Under the pieces are notes generated by a model. The model searched no databases. It was given only the letters and a program-made list of their open reading frames with translations, and was not told the DNA's origin. A DNA stretch of 5,729 nt from CAYSWS01 sp965603395 (GTDB taxonomy: Bacteria; Patescibacteriota; WWE3; UBA101185; UBA10185): NCBI GenBank assembly GCA_965603395.1, contig CBFDCV010000032.1:1-5729 (forward strand), read 5' to 3'. Shown here in pieces: positions 5,385-5,729 of the stretch. A program made the position numbers and the translations under genes. Numbering within the stretch: the first letter of the stretch is position 1; the number at the start of each line of letters is the position of its first letter.

Positions 5385-5729
5385 AGACCAAATCTCTAAG
5401 CAATTGTTACCAAAAGATGTTGTTATATAAATATTTGGTGAAAGCATACCTAGTCCAACAGGGCCAAGTAAGGTTTTTTCCGATATACCCAAAACGCTCA
5501 TATTTTCAGCATTTAATACATAAATGCAGTTTGATTTACAACAATTCACTAAGAGTATTTTGCCCTTTAAGTGTATGGAATTAGGGGAGGACCCAACGTT
5601 ACATGACTTAGTAATCTCTTTACATTCGATACAGTATTTGTGTACTAAATTTCTTCCCATATTTGAGATATATGCATTTGTTCCTGGTGAATCGATTGCT
5701 ATATCTCTCATGTTTCCTGAGTAATTGGG
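5352..5729 (-). CDS. YVTN-type beta-propeller protein, C-terminal part
   Basis: The minus-strand frame is open from the right window edge to TAG (5354-5352), giving 125 residues; the start is beyond the window, and the internal Met at 5711 is not a credible start because the repeat begins before it. Roughly 40-residue blade repeats are visible. NMRDIAIDSPGTNAYISNMG then GRNLVHKY...KEITKSCNVGSSPNSI matches the consensus of YVTN/NHL-like propellers (P-R-D-I-A-I-.-.-.-G-.-.-A-Y-V-T-N). A second blade runs GKILLVNCCKSNCIYVLNAENM. A third, SPNIYITTSFGNNCLEIWSL, ends the protein. Such proteins are often surface or exported binding proteins; ligand and location are unknown here. Seven cysteines in the last 119 residues is many for this fold. 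The gene overlaps the 3' end of mraY by 33 bp, tail to tail. The propeller call is made from pattern recognition and is fairly sure. Confidence 0.75.
   Translation of the reverse strand, partial: PNYSGNMRDIAIDSPGTNAYISNMGRNLVHKYCIECKEITKSCNVGSSPNSIHLKGKILLVNCCKSNCIYVLNAENMSVLGISEKTLLGPVGLGMLSPNIYITTSFGNNCLEIWSLNKHKINTQS

Noticed and set aside
5324..5724. Two + strand open frames (5324-5584 and 5524-5724) after mraY
   Set aside because: They are opposite the beta-propeller coding strand, which has recognisable repeats; neither + frame shows a motif.

Overview
The window is AT-rich bacterial DNA holding seven protein-coding genes, two of them cut by the window edges, with almost no spare sequence between them. 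Small and tightly packed genes, tandem pseudopilins, leaderless-looking starts, near-absence of Shine-Dalgarno motifs and a reduced Mur-ligase-like protein together suggest a Patescibacteria (Candidate Phyla Radiation) genome, for example of the Microgenomates/Katanobacteria type. That placement is inference; no rRNA or other phylogenetic marker is present. UGA acts as a stop at 1782-1784 and no gene has an in-frame UGA, so the standard bacterial code fits and the UGA-recoding CPR lineages are unlikely.

Left part (1-1784, + strand): the 3' part of a cysteine-rich pseudopilin gene, a strong intrinsic terminator, and then a complete second pseudopilin that is a clear paralogue of the first. Next comes a single-pass membrane protein of unknown function with a short cytoplasmic N-terminus and an outside domain. 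The second pseudopilin and the membrane protein each have a perfect TATAAT box ending exactly 6 nt before an in-frame GTG, so both are probably translated from leaderless mRNAs starting at G457 and G1071.

Middle part (1818-4258): a YvcK/GlmR (CofD-like) regulator of cell-wall precursor supply on the + strand runs into a convergent minus-strand pair. This pair is a 292-residue Mur-ligase-like protein (MurF-like in layout, but without the UDP-binding N-terminal domain and without the P-loop lysine) followed after 2 nt by a small sigma-70 family (ECF-like) sigma factor.

Right part (4259-5729): a 100-bp divergent promoter region with three copies of TATACTTAA separates the Mur-like/sigma pair from mraY, the lipid I synthase. 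Convergent with mraY, and overlapping its last 33 bp, is the 3' end of a YVTN-type beta-propeller gene that runs off the right edge.

The common theme is the cell envelope: surface pili, control of UDP-GlcNAc flux (YvcK), lipid I synthesis (MraY) and a possibly non-catalytic Mur-like protein encoded with a sigma factor. The most unusual items are that Mur-like/sigma pair divergent from mraY, and the two leaderless GTG promoters with identical geometry.
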